The notes under the pieces: model-generated
The model's input: the letters and a program-made list of their open reading frames with translations, nothing else
Database searches by the model: none
Told to the model about the DNA's origin: nothing
Source: Chthoniobacter flavus Ellin428
GTDB taxonomy: Bacteria > Verrucomicrobiota > Verrucomicrobiia > Chthoniobacterales > Chthoniobacteraceae
Length of the DNA: 50,520 nt
Reading direction: 5' to 3'
Assembly: GCF_000173075.1 (NCBI RefSeq)
Contig: NZ_ABVL01000036.1
Span: 1 to 50,520 of the forward strand
Shown: positions 1-6,480 of the stretch, piece after piece
How positions within the stretch are numbered: position 1 is the stretch's first letter
Layout of the letters: each line of letters starts with the position of its first letter
Program-made: the position numbers and the translations under genes

Positions 1-736
1 GGCCATGCTGCGCGGGCAACAAGAGCGGCTGCGCAAGAAGCTCGCGCAGATCGATGCCGCGTTGCGCAAAAAGCCGGCCAAGTCACCCCGGGTGATCGAA
101 CGGCGCATCGGCAAATGGCTTGGGCGCAATACCGCCGCCGAAAAGCTCTTCGCAGTCGAAGTGCTCGTGGGAAAAGGCCGCGCGGTCGGACTGCGCGTCA
201 GCGAAGACCCGAGCAAAACCGAATGGGCGCAAGCCGCCCATGGCGCCTATCTGCTGCGCACCAACTGCACCGAAGAAGATCCCGGCAAGCTTTGGCGTTG
301 GTATATCCAACTGACGGAAGTCGAAGACGCCTTTCGGACCAGCAAGAGCGACTTGGGACTGCGCCCAGTCTTTCATCAAAAAGAAGATCGGGTGCAGGCC
401 CACATCCTGGTCTGCTTCCTGGCGCTGGTCATGTGGCGCACCTTGGAACTCTGGCTCAAAGCCAAGGCCATGGGAGACACCGCTCGGCAAGTGGTGCAGG
501 AACTCGGCACCATTCATTCCATGGACCTCTTGTTCAACGTCCGTGACCGCGGCGAAACCCGGCTGCGCCTAGTCAGCAAACCCGAACCGCTGGCCGCCGA
601 TCTGCTGGCTCACTTGGGCCTGAAACTGCCCACGCGTCCGAAAATCATCGAAAATGTAGTGGAGAAAAACCGCCTTTAATCAACGTAAGCCCTTCAAAAT
701 CAACCCAACTAACTTCGTAACTGTCGAACTTGGGTT
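1..736 (+). mobile_element. Insertion sequence (IS1634-like), right-hand part
   Basis: It consists of the transposase 3' part plus about 57 bp of non-coding DNA that likely contains the right terminal repeat. A short inverted pair, AACCCAA (702-708) and TTGGGTT (730-736), is seen there. The exact end cannot be fixed because the left end lies outside the window. The toxin-antitoxin pair starts about 50 bp further on. Confidence 0.5.
2..679 (+). CDS. IS1634-type transposase, C-terminal part (cut by window edge)
   Basis: The frame is open to the left edge, so this is the 3' part of a longer gene. The visible 225 residues resemble the end of DDE transposases of the IS1634 group (IS4 superfamily). 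The region beginning YIQLTEVEDAFRTSKSDL, followed by a HQKEDR...AHI...FLALVMWRTLE helix, is the typical block around the last catalytic Glu (VEDAFR) and the trailing Lys of the Y-R-E-K signature. An Arg/Lys-rich helical stretch precedes it. The protein would catalyse cut-and-paste movement of its own element. Whether the missing N-terminal half is intact cannot be judged here. The gene ends about 50 bp before a possible element terminus. Confidence 0.85.
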   Translation, partial: AMLRGQQERLRKKLAQIDAALRKKPAKSPRVIERRIGKWLGRNTAAEKLFAVEVLVGKGRAVGLRVSEDPSKTEWAQAAHGAYLLRTNCTEEDPGKLWRWYIQLTEVEDAFRTSKSDLGLRPVFHQKEDRVQAHILVCFLALVMWRTLELWLKAKAMGDTARQVVQELGTIHSMDLLFNVRDRGETRLRLVSKPEPLAADLLAHLGLKLPTRPKIIENVVEKNRL

Positions 737-783
737 AGGATACGAAAATTGACAGTAAACCATAAAGCTGTAAAACTTGCTTT

Positions 784-1026
784 ATGAAGACGACTATTGA
801 TTTGCCGGAGGACCTTCTTCGGCGAGCCAAAGCTGAAGCTGCCCTTCGCGGACGGAAACTTCGCGAGCTTTTTCTGGAAGGAATCCTGCGCGTACTCAAC
901 GAGCCGAGCCCATCCTCTCCCTCCAAGAAGACCGCACGATTCGTTGACGGCTGCGGCATCGTCAACAGCGGCGTTGGAGACTTATCTTCGAACCCAAAAC
1001 ACATGGAGGACTTCGGGCGTATTTAA
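784..1026 (+). CDS. Ribbon-helix-helix antitoxin (VapB-like)
   Basis: An 80-residue protein. The first 40 residues (MKTTIDLPEDLLRRAKAEAA then RGRKLRELFLEGI) have the ribbon-helix-helix pattern: a short beta strand with alternating polar residues, then two helices. The rest is a Ser/Pro-rich, flexible tail that in such antitoxins wraps the toxin. It lies one base upstream of a PIN-domain gene, the classic order of a type II toxin-antitoxin pair. By analogy with VapBC the complex should bind and repress its own promoter in the roughly 50-bp gap after the IS element. The assignment rests on pattern and neighbour; RHH antitoxins are too short for a finer family call. Confidence 0.82.
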   Translation: MKTTIDLPEDLLRRAKAEAALRGRKLRELFLEGILRVLNEPSPSSPSKKTARFVDGCGIVNSGVGDLSSNPKHMEDFGRI

Positions 1027-1027
1027 G

Positions 1028-1453
1028 ATGGGCAGCTTGATTCTCGATACCGGACCGCTGGTAGCCCTGCTCGATGCCGGGGATCATCATCACGCGTGGG
1101 CCGCAGAAAAGCTGTCGGGGTTTAATGGCGAAATTCACCTCTGCGAAGCGGTGCTAACGGAAGCGCTCTTTCTCCTTCGCAAGCTCCGTCCGGCGCAGGA
1201 AAAGATTTTGGAATGGGTGGAACGGCGGGAATTGATTTGCGATTTCGTTCTGCCAGCGGAAGTCCACGCGGTGCGCGCGTTGTGGCATCGCTATGCGAAT
1301 GTTCCCATGTCGCTGGCGGACGCGTGCGTGGTGCGCATGGCGGAAATGCGTCGTCACTCGGTGATCTGCACCGTCGATTCCGATTTCATCATCTATCGCA
1401 AAGACGGACGCCACCCGCTTCCGTTGCTGACGCCGCAGTCAACGCATTCGTAA
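1028..1453 (+). CDS. vapC: PIN-domain ribonuclease toxin (VapC family)
   Basis: A 141-residue PIN domain, the usual VapC length. The acidic Mg-binding residues are visible: Asp7 in ILDTGPLVALLD, Glu45 in the AVLTEALFLL helix, Asp98 in SLADACVV, and Asp117/Asp119 in TVDSDF. VapC toxins are Mg-dependent endoribonucleases that cleave tRNA or rRNA and stop growth. The ATG at 1028 is chosen because it follows the antitoxin stop by a single base and gives a standard PIN N-terminus. The longer open frame from 797 only overlaps the antitoxin. The pair is probably co-transcribed and translationally coupled. Confidence 0.88.
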   Translation: MGSLILDTGPLVALLDAGDHHHAWAAEKLSGFNGEIHLCEAVLTEALFLLRKLRPAQEKILEWVERRELICDFVLPAEVHAVRALWHRYANVPMSLADACVVRMAEMRRHSVICTVDSDFIIYRKDGRHPLPLLTPQSTHS

Positions 1454-1466
1454 GAAGTCGCTCCCC

Positions 1467-2024
1467 GTGAAAGGTCTCTCGTTCCTCCTCGTCTTTTTCC
1501 TCTCACTCGGCCCTCTTCTCGGCGCGGGCAAATACTCCAAAGAAATCCCCAAAGCGATGGTGCCCACCGTTGTCAACACGACGCTCACCCTCGACGCGCG
1601 CAACGTGAGCGCAGGACGGGCCGTCTCCGAAGGCACGGCGCCCAACCCCGAGGCCACCCGCAAAACCACCACGCACAGCGAGACCCTGCAGATCAACGTC
1701 GGCAATCTGGGAACCACATCGGCAGCCGTCACGGTACACTGGTTTTGGGTTGGACGTTACGCGACCAGCGGTAATTGGTTCCGCGCGGGCGAAGGGGAGA
1801 AACCGCTGACGATCGATCCGCGCAAATCCGAAGTCGTCCTCGCCGAGGCGGGCGACGTGGAAGGCCATGTGACCCGTTCGGCACACGAGCACTACAAGAG
1901 CGGTGGCAACCTGCTGGGCTGGGTGGTCACCGTGTCCAACAGCCATGGAGAAATTCAGGTGGTAAAAGCCAGCGAGCAGTATCTCCAGGCCTTCGCCGCC
2001 GAGCCCCCGCCGAAAAAGCGGTAA
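1467..2024 (+). CDS. Secreted hypothetical protein
   Basis: A 185-residue protein from a GTG start. An N-terminal signal peptide is clear: positively charged start, hydrophobic FLLVFFLSLGPLLG, likely cleavage near residue 20. The mature part is rich in beta-prone residues with a Trp/aromatic patch (VHWFWVGRY) and a basic C-terminus (PPPKKR). I do not recognise a family. It starts 13 bp after the PIN toxin stop, but its secretion signal makes a role in that pair unlikely. Confidence 0.65.
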   Translation: MKGLSFLLVFFLSLGPLLGAGKYSKEIPKAMVPTVVNTTLTLDARNVSAGRAVSEGTAPNPEATRKTTTHSETLQINVGNLGTTSAAVTVHWFWVGRYATSGNWFRAGEGEKPLTIDPRKSEVVLAEAGDVEGHVTRSAHEHYKSGGNLLGWVVTVSNSHGEIQVVKASEQYLQAFAAEPPPKKR

Positions 2025-2114
2025 TCGATGCATCGAAAGCGAGGCTGCCGGTTTACGGAGATTCTGGTGGACGCTACGCAGGTGCTCAACTGCGGAAGTA
2101 GAAGGTGAGTCTCC

Positions 2115-2174
2115 CGTTTGCGAGGAATTCCGGCAGTCTCTACGCGGCTCTCAACTATCAACTCTCAACTATCC
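2115..2174 (-). repeat. Heptad-repeat element, left copy flanking plsC
   Basis: Read on the minus strand this is a degenerate 7-bp tandem (GTTGATA / GTTGAGA units) followed by GCCGCGTAGAGACTGCC and GGAATTCC. It is the inverted counterpart of the copy at 2875-2939, so the acyltransferase gene sits between two inverted copies about 750 bp apart. Related heptad arrays lie at 6248-6406 and 30081-30118. Confidence 0.75.
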
Positions 2175-2218
2175 TTTCCAAGTGCCTTGGCTCGCTTACA
2201 TGATTACCCGCTTCCTCG

Positions 2219-2872
2219 GTGAAGCTGATCCTCGGCGCGGTGTCGAAGACCCATGTCCTTCACCGCGAACGGACCTGGCTGCCCGGAGGCTGGCTGCTGG
2301 TGTCGAATCACATCAGCCATTTCGACCCGCCTTTTCTCACCGCGACCACGCATCGGAAGATCGACTGGATGGCCACGCGGGAGTTGTATCATCCCTGGCC
2401 GGTGGGGGTTTGGATGCATGCGGTGGATACCTTTCCCGTGGATCGTGAAAAGGCGGCCGACCGCGCCGCAACCCGGGAAACGCTGGAGCGCCTGAAGCGC
2501 GGACGCGTCGTCGGCATTTTTCCGGAAGGCGGCATCTGCGATGGCAAAAACTCCGTGCTCGAAGGCGCGCCACTGAAACCCGGCCTCGCTGGCCTGGCGC
2601 AACTGAGCGGCGCGCCGGTGGTGCCGTGCGTCTTGATCGGCGCGGATCAGCTCTACACCCACCGCAACTGGATCCCGTTTCGCAGGAGCCGGGCCTGGAT
2701 CGCCTTTGGCGAGCCGCTGTATTTCGAAGGCGACGGCAAGGAAGCGCGGGCCGCTTTCGAAATGCGCCTCGCGGAATCGTTGCGCGCGCTTTATGCGGAA
2801 TTGAAGGAGCGATTTCAGCTCACCGAATGGGATCTTCCGCAGCCGCCGGCGCGGAGGAAGGGGCGGGTGTAA
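2219..2872 (+). CDS. plsC: 1-acyl-sn-glycerol-3-phosphate acyltransferase (PlsC-like)
   Basis: Transfers an acyl chain to lysophosphatidate in phospholipid synthesis; members sit on the inner face of the cytoplasmic membrane. The PlsC catalytic HX4D motif is at His31-Asp36 (NHISHFDPP) and the glycerophosphate-binding FPEGG motif at 101-105. Length is 217 residues, slightly short at the N-terminus. The annotated start is GTG 2219, because an in-frame stop lies at 2201. However the other frame, from GTG 2182, encodes PWLAYMITRFL, just what a PlsC N-terminal membrane helix looks like. Dropping one G near 2218 would join them as ...ITRFLVKLILGAV. A single-base error or mutation is therefore likely. 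An inverted-repeat pair flanks the gene. Confidence 0.85.
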   Translation: MKLILGAVSKTHVLHRERTWLPGGWLLVSNHISHFDPPFLTATTHRKIDWMATRELYHPWPVGVWMHAVDTFPVDREKAADRAATRETLERLKRGRVVGIFPEGGICDGKNSVLEGAPLKPGLAGLAQLSGAPVVPCVLIGADQLYTHRNWIPFRRSRAWIAFGEPLYFEGDGKEARAAFEMRLAESLRALYAELKERFQLTEWDLPQPPARRKGRV

Positions 2873-2874
2873 AG

Positions 2875-2939
2875 AAAGTTGATAGTTGATAGCTGATAGT
2901 TGATAGCCGCGTGGAGACTGCCGGAATCCCCCGCAAACC
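2875..2939 (+). repeat. Heptad-repeat element, right copy flanking plsC
   Basis: It starts 2 bp after the plsC stop. Four degenerate heptads (GTTGATA, GTTGATA, GCTGATA, GTTGATA) are followed by GCCGCGTGGAGACTGCC and GGAATCCC, then CGCAAAC. The same non-repetitive tail occurs inverted at 2115-2150, so homology extends beyond the heptads to about 60 bp. Confidence 0.75.
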
Positions 2940-2980
2940 AGCGGCCTCACTTTCCACTTCACTTTCACTTTTCACTCCTC

Positions 2981-3958
2981 GTGCTCCGTCACCACTTCCA
3001 ACGACTCAGTGCGCGCGCACTGGATACCGCGATGTGTGGGATGATGTATGCCATTCAGCGGCGGCATCGGCTGGATGGCACCAGCCGCGAGGCGCTCACG
3101 CGATACATCGAAAGCCACGTGGCGCTGTCGCGCGATGAGTACTACCGCGCCTCACCCGCGGAAATCACCGTAGCCAACGGTGCCGTGCCCAACGTCCTCA
3201 CCTGGGGCAGCCCCATCGCCAGCGGTTTCCTCGAAAACGATCACGCCTACGCCTTACATTTCCCCGCGCCGGGACGACCCGACGCGCCGACGGTGCTCTT
3301 TCTCCACGCCCTCATGTCGGCCAGCGATACCGGTTATCGCCGTTGGGCGGCGCGCTTCAATGCCGCGGGCTGGGGCGCGTGTTTTGTGCATCTGCCGTAT
3401 CACTACTCGCGCGTCCCGCGCGGGCATCGGAATGGCGAACTGGCCATCACCGCCAATCTCGTGCGCAACGCCGAAGGACTGCGCCAGGGCGTGACCGAAC
3501 TGCGCCAGCTCATGGCCTGGCTGCGCACCAAAGGCGTGAATGAATTTGGCGTCTGGGGATGCAGCTACGGCGGCTGGATTGGCGCGCTGCTCGCTTCGGT
3601 GGAGCGCGATTTTCGTTTCGTCGCGCTCCTGGAGCCGATCGTCAATGTCGACCACGCGATCTGGCAATCGCCCACCGGGCTGGCGTTGCGGCGCGAGTTA
3701 CAGCGGATCGGCATCGAGCGAGACTTACCCGCGCGGGCGTTCCCGCTCACCTCACCGATGCACGGGGAGCCGCTCTGCGGCACGGAACGCGTGCTGCTCG
3801 CGGCAGGGAAATACGACACCATTGCGCGCGCGGAAGACATCGCGGAGCTGCAATCACTCTGGGCGGGCGCGAGCCTGATCACCGAGCCGCAGGGGCATTT
3901 TGGTTATCGGCTCATGTCCGCGGCGTGGCGGTGGGTGGAGGAGCAAGGGTGGCTCTGA
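2981..3958 (+). CDS. Alpha/beta hydrolase
   Basis: About 325 residues from GTG 2981; ATG 3032 is an alternative start. The open frame continues to 2900 but would then translate the repeat, so it is rejected. The alpha/beta hydrolase triad is visible: nucleophile Ser195 in the elbow GCSYGG, Asp279 in AGKYDTIA, and His306 in PQGHFGY. LFLHALMSASDTGYRRWA gives the oxyanion-hole strand. There is no signal peptide, so it is probably cytoplasmic. The substrate cannot be inferred; the overall form recalls ABHD18/DUF2048-like hydrolases, but this is only an impression. It converges on the TetR operon, with a long hairpin between them. Confidence 0.78.
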   Translation: MLRHHFQRLSARALDTAMCGMMYAIQRRHRLDGTSREALTRYIESHVALSRDEYYRASPAEITVANGAVPNVLTWGSPIASGFLENDHAYALHFPAPGRPDAPTVLFLHALMSASDTGYRRWAARFNAAGWGACFVHLPYHYSRVPRGHRNGELAITANLVRNAEGLRQGVTELRQLMAWLRTKGVNEFGVWGCSYGGWIGALLASVERDFRFVALLEPIVNVDHAIWQSPTGLALRRELQRIGIERDLPARAFPLTSPMHGEPLCGTERVLLAAGKYDTIARAEDIAELQSLWAGASLITEPQGHFGYRLMSAAWRWVEEQGWL

Positions 3959-3975
3959 GCGCGTCCGCGCGCTCA

Positions 3976-4060
3976 GTTCTTAATCTTAATCCTGATCGTA
4001 ATCTTAATCCCGCCTTGGTGGTGGAAGAGTAAGATTATGATTAAGAGTAAGATTAAGAAC
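3976..4060. terminator. Long imperfect hairpin of 6-bp repeats; probable bidirectional terminator
   Basis: The left arm 3976-4010 iterates TCTTAA/TCCTGA/TCGTAA hexamers and the right arm 4027-4060 carries the complementary series. About 33 bp pair with roughly five mismatches around a 16-base loop. It lies exactly between two converging genes (stops at 3958 and 4068), which fits transcription termination in both directions. The period-6 structure is unusual for a terminator and parallels the period-7 and period-9 elements elsewhere in the window. Confidence 0.65.
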
Positions 4061-4067
4061 GGAATCC

Positions 4068-4259
4068 TTACTCCAAATCCGCCAATTGATCCGGCGGCAG
4101 GGTCATGCACGCGGCGAGAAAATCCGCGAACAGCCACGCGGCACCGGCGCCTTTGTCGGCGCGCTTGCGGTTCGCGCTGAACGGCACGGGCACGCGGCGG
4201 CGATGCTGCGGATCGTCGTGCGGCGGAATCAGATTCTTGAAACGGCGACGGGTATTCAT
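4068..4259 (-). CDS. Small basic protein, coupled to the TetR gene
   Basis: A 63-residue ORF whose ATG overlaps the TetR stop codon in an ATGA arrangement (4256-4259), the signature of translational coupling. The sequence starts MNTRRRFKNLIPPHDDPQHR, very basic in the first 40 residues, and ends in an amphipathic, acidic stretch (FADFLAACMTLPPDQLADLE). I do not recognise the family. It has no signal peptide or membrane helix. The overlap and the stop just before the hairpin at 3976-4060 support it as a real last gene of a two-gene operon. Confidence 0.5.
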   Translation of the reverse strand: MNTRRRFKNLIPPHDDPQHRRRVPVPFSANRKRADKGAGAAWLFADFLAACMTLPPDQLADLE

Positions 4260-4888
4260 TGGGCGGCGCGGATGGCGGCCAGCGAGAACGCATGGATGTG
4301 CTCCACGAGTTGCTCGATGGTGGGTGGTTGGATGGCGAGTTTTGGGTAAAGCCGTTCGATGAGGGGACGATCGTGCAGATAGAAAAGGCACTGGCTGACC
4401 ACGCTGAAAGCCAGCATCCACTCGCGGTCCTTCGAGAGTTTGCCGCCGGTGAGCTCGTGGATAATGACCTCGAGATCGCGCGAGCACGGACGGATGCATT
4501 CTTCGACCAACGCATCCAGAGCATCGGTCGGCTGGGTCATCTCCCGCGCCATGAGCAGACCCTGCCACGCGGGGCGGTCCGGGTGCAGCAGGCGATGGAG
4601 AAAGGCATCAACGAAACAACGCAGGCGATCCTCTGCGGTATCGCCTTCCACCGGCATGGGGCCGCCCATCGACTCGGAATGGCAATGGCACTCCTTAAGC
4701 ACGACGCGGTAGAGCTCGGCCTTGTCACGGAAGTGGTAATTGACGGCGGCGACGTTGACCCCAGCGCGTTCGGTGATCTCCCGAACGGTGGCCTGGTGGA
4801 AGCCCCGCTCGGCAAATACCTCCCCAGCCGCAAAGAGGAGTCTGCGGCGGGTATCCTGGATTACAGCGATTTCGGCGGCGGCCAACAT
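4256..4888 (-). CDS. TetR-family transcriptional regulator (CecR/DUF1956-like)
   Basis: About 210 residues from ATG 4888. The N-terminal helix-turn-helix is canonical: DTRRRLLFAAGEVFAERGF, then TVREITERAGVNVAAVNYHF. The C-terminal ligand domain, with its run of aromatic helices (FVDAFLHRLLHPDRPAWQGLL), resembles the CecR/YbiH group. The frame is open up to 4927, but that start would place a perfect operator palindrome (4891-4912) inside the coding region, so 4888 is preferred. The gene is divergent from an MFS exporter, the standard arrangement for a local drug-efflux repressor. The effector is unknown. Confidence 0.88.
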   Translation of the reverse strand: MLAAAEIAVIQDTRRRLLFAAGEVFAERGFHQATVREITERAGVNVAAVNYHFRDKAELYRVVLKECHCHSESMGGPMPVEGDTAEDRLRCFVDAFLHRLLHPDRPAWQGLLMAREMTQPTDALDALVEECIRPCSRDLEVIIHELTGGKLSKDREWMLAFSVVSQCLFYLHDRPLIERLYPKLAIQPPTIEQLVEHIHAFSLAAIRAAQ

Positions 4889-4890
4889 CA

Positions 4891-4912
4891 GTTTCAAATG
4901 CTTGTTTGAAAC
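4891..4912. promoter_or_regulatory. Palindromic operator for the divergent TetR/MFS pair
   Basis: A perfect inverted repeat with arms GTTTCAAA (4891-4898) and TTTGAAAC (4905-4912) and a 6-base spacer. It sits directly before the TetR start and about 85 bp before the MFS start. A half-site variant, TATGAAAC, follows at about 4919-4926. AT-rich palindromes of this type are usual TetR-family binding sites, so autoregulation plus repression of the exporter is inferred. Confidence 0.72.
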
Positions 4913-4997
4913 AGAAGTATGAAACAACCGCTTGAGTCGTCAACTCCTTTGTGATCCAGTCTCCGGCCCGCTGCCCCGAAAACTCGGTTTTACTCTT

Positions 4998-6272
4998 GTG
5001 AGCGACTCTCCTTCGACCCCTGCCTTGGAAAAACCCGCCAGCCCTTGGGCGGTGCTCAAGCACGCTCCCTTCGCCCGTTACATGACGGGTGAAACTATCT
5101 CCATGCTCGGCACCTGGATGCAGATGATGGCCCAAAGCTGGGTCGTGGCCGGGCTAACCAAGAGCAACTTTACCCTCGGTCTTCTCAATTTCGCCTCGGG
5201 CATTCCCATGCTGGTCTTCGCCTCTTGGGGCGGTGTGCTCGCCGACCGGCACGACAAGCGGCGCATCCTGCTCCTGACGCAGATCGTGCAGATCATCACC
5301 GCGGTGTCGCTGGGCTGGCTGGTGTATATTAAGGAGATCTCGGTCTGGCACATCCTGATCGCGGGCGTGTGTCTCGGGACAAGCGCGGCGTTTGAAATGC
5401 CGGCGGCCTCGGCGCTCATCCCCGAACTCGTGGGCCGCGAGCGTCTGCGCGCCGCGATCTCGGTGGACCGTTCGCTTTTCCACGCGACCCGCACGGCCGG
5501 TCCGGCGCTGGGCGGCTGGCTCATGCAGGTCATGGGCACGGCCTCGGCGTTTTTCGCCAATGCGGCGAGCTTCCTGGCGATGATCATTGCACTCTTCACC
5601 CTTCCTTCGCGGCCCGTGGGCACGGCGGAGGAGGAAGCCCAACGTCAGACCGGCATGAGCGAAGGCTGGAAATACATTCGCGGCGATCGCCCGACGCGCA
5701 CGATGATCCTGCTGCTCATGTCGATCACCACCTGCATCTCGCCGTTCTTCATGATCACCATGTCGAACTTCTGCCGTTACGTCTTGCACGTGCCGGAGGA
5801 GAAATTCGGCATTCTCATGGCGTCGTCGGGCGTCGGGGCTTTCGTCGGGTCGCTCTGGCTGCTGCGCATTGCGGGGCAGCATCGCCGGACCTATCTGCGC
5901 GGTGCGGCGGCGATCATCGCCCTGGCCATGTTTGGTTTTTCGCAGGCGCGTAATCTCTACGAAGCGATGGCGGCGCTGGTCTTCATGACCGGCGGCACGT
6001 CCACGCTCTTCGGCCTGGCCAATACCATCGTGCAGGAGCGCGCGCCGGATGCGTTGCGCGGCCGGGTCTCGGCGCTCACAGGAATGAGCTTCTTCGGCGT
6101 GCTGCCCTTTTCGGGGCTGCTCGTCGCGGCCATCGCGGATTCCGTCGGGCTGCGCCAGGCGATGGGTGGGGCGGCATTGCTCTTCGGCCTGGCAGCGACG
6201 GCGATTCTGTATCGCTATCAACACGCCTGTGAAGAGCAACCAGTGGCGGGAAAGTTGATAGTGGAGAGTTGA
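4998..6272 (+). CDS. MFS transporter (EntS-like, MFS_3)
   Basis: About 424 residues from GTG 4998; the frame is open from 4932 but the extra residues look non-native. The N-terminal half is typical of the EntS/MFS_3 exporters: FARYMTGETISMLGTWMQMMAQSWVV, then the loop motif GGVLADRHDKRRIL between TM2 and TM3. About twelve hydrophobic segments follow. It is likely a proton-driven efflux pump of the inner membrane for a small molecule or drug, controlled by the divergent TetR regulator. The last residues (KLIVES) and the stop codon are encoded by a heptad repeat that begins at 6248, so the C-terminus has been rewritten by the repeat. Confidence 0.88.
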   Translation: MSDSPSTPALEKPASPWAVLKHAPFARYMTGETISMLGTWMQMMAQSWVVAGLTKSNFTLGLLNFASGIPMLVFASWGGVLADRHDKRRILLLTQIVQIITAVSLGWLVYIKEISVWHILIAGVCLGTSAAFEMPAASALIPELVGRERLRAAISVDRSLFHATRTAGPALGGWLMQVMGTASAFFANAASFLAMIIALFTLPSRPVGTAEEEAQRQTGMSEGWKYIRGDRPTRTMILLLMSITTCISPFFMITMSNFCRYVLHVPEEKFGILMASSGVGAFVGSLWLLRIAGQHRRTYLRGAAAIIALAMFGFSQARNLYEAMAALVFMTGGTSTLFGLANTIVQERAPDALRGRVSALTGMSFFGVLPFSGLLVAAIADSVGLRQAMGGAALLFGLAATAILYRYQHACEEQPVAGKLIVES

Positions 6273-6406
6273 TAGTTGATAGTCCTCCTCTTTTCCGCTG
6301 GCTGGCCCGCTCCGCGGAGAATGGAGGCCATACCCGGCGCGGAGCGCCGCCTAAAAGCGGTCTGGCGGCGGTCTATCAACTATCCACTATCCACTATCAA
6401 CTTCCC
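6248..6406. repeat. Heptad-repeat inverted element after the MFS gene
   Basis: The left arm 6248-6282 reads GGGAAAGTTGATAGTGGAG then further GTTGATA units. The right arm 6373-6406 is its complement (CTATCAA CTATCCA CTATCCA CTATCAA CTTCCC). The arms match over about 34 bp with one indel and few mismatches and enclose a GC-rich centre of about 90 bp. The MFS stop codon (6270-6272) lies inside the left arm. The whole could fold into a long cruciform or RNA hairpin ahead of the next gene at 6481. Confidence 0.75.
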
Positions 6407-6480
6407 CCCTCCCCCGAGTTCTCGCTACTTGCCCGCGGCATCAAGTTGATGTGTGGTATTGAGTTTTTTCGCCTTACCCC

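Noticed and set aside
2875..6406. Heptad arrays as possible CRISPR repeats
   Set aside because: Units are only 7 bp, adjacent without spacers, and degenerate. No cas gene is in the window.
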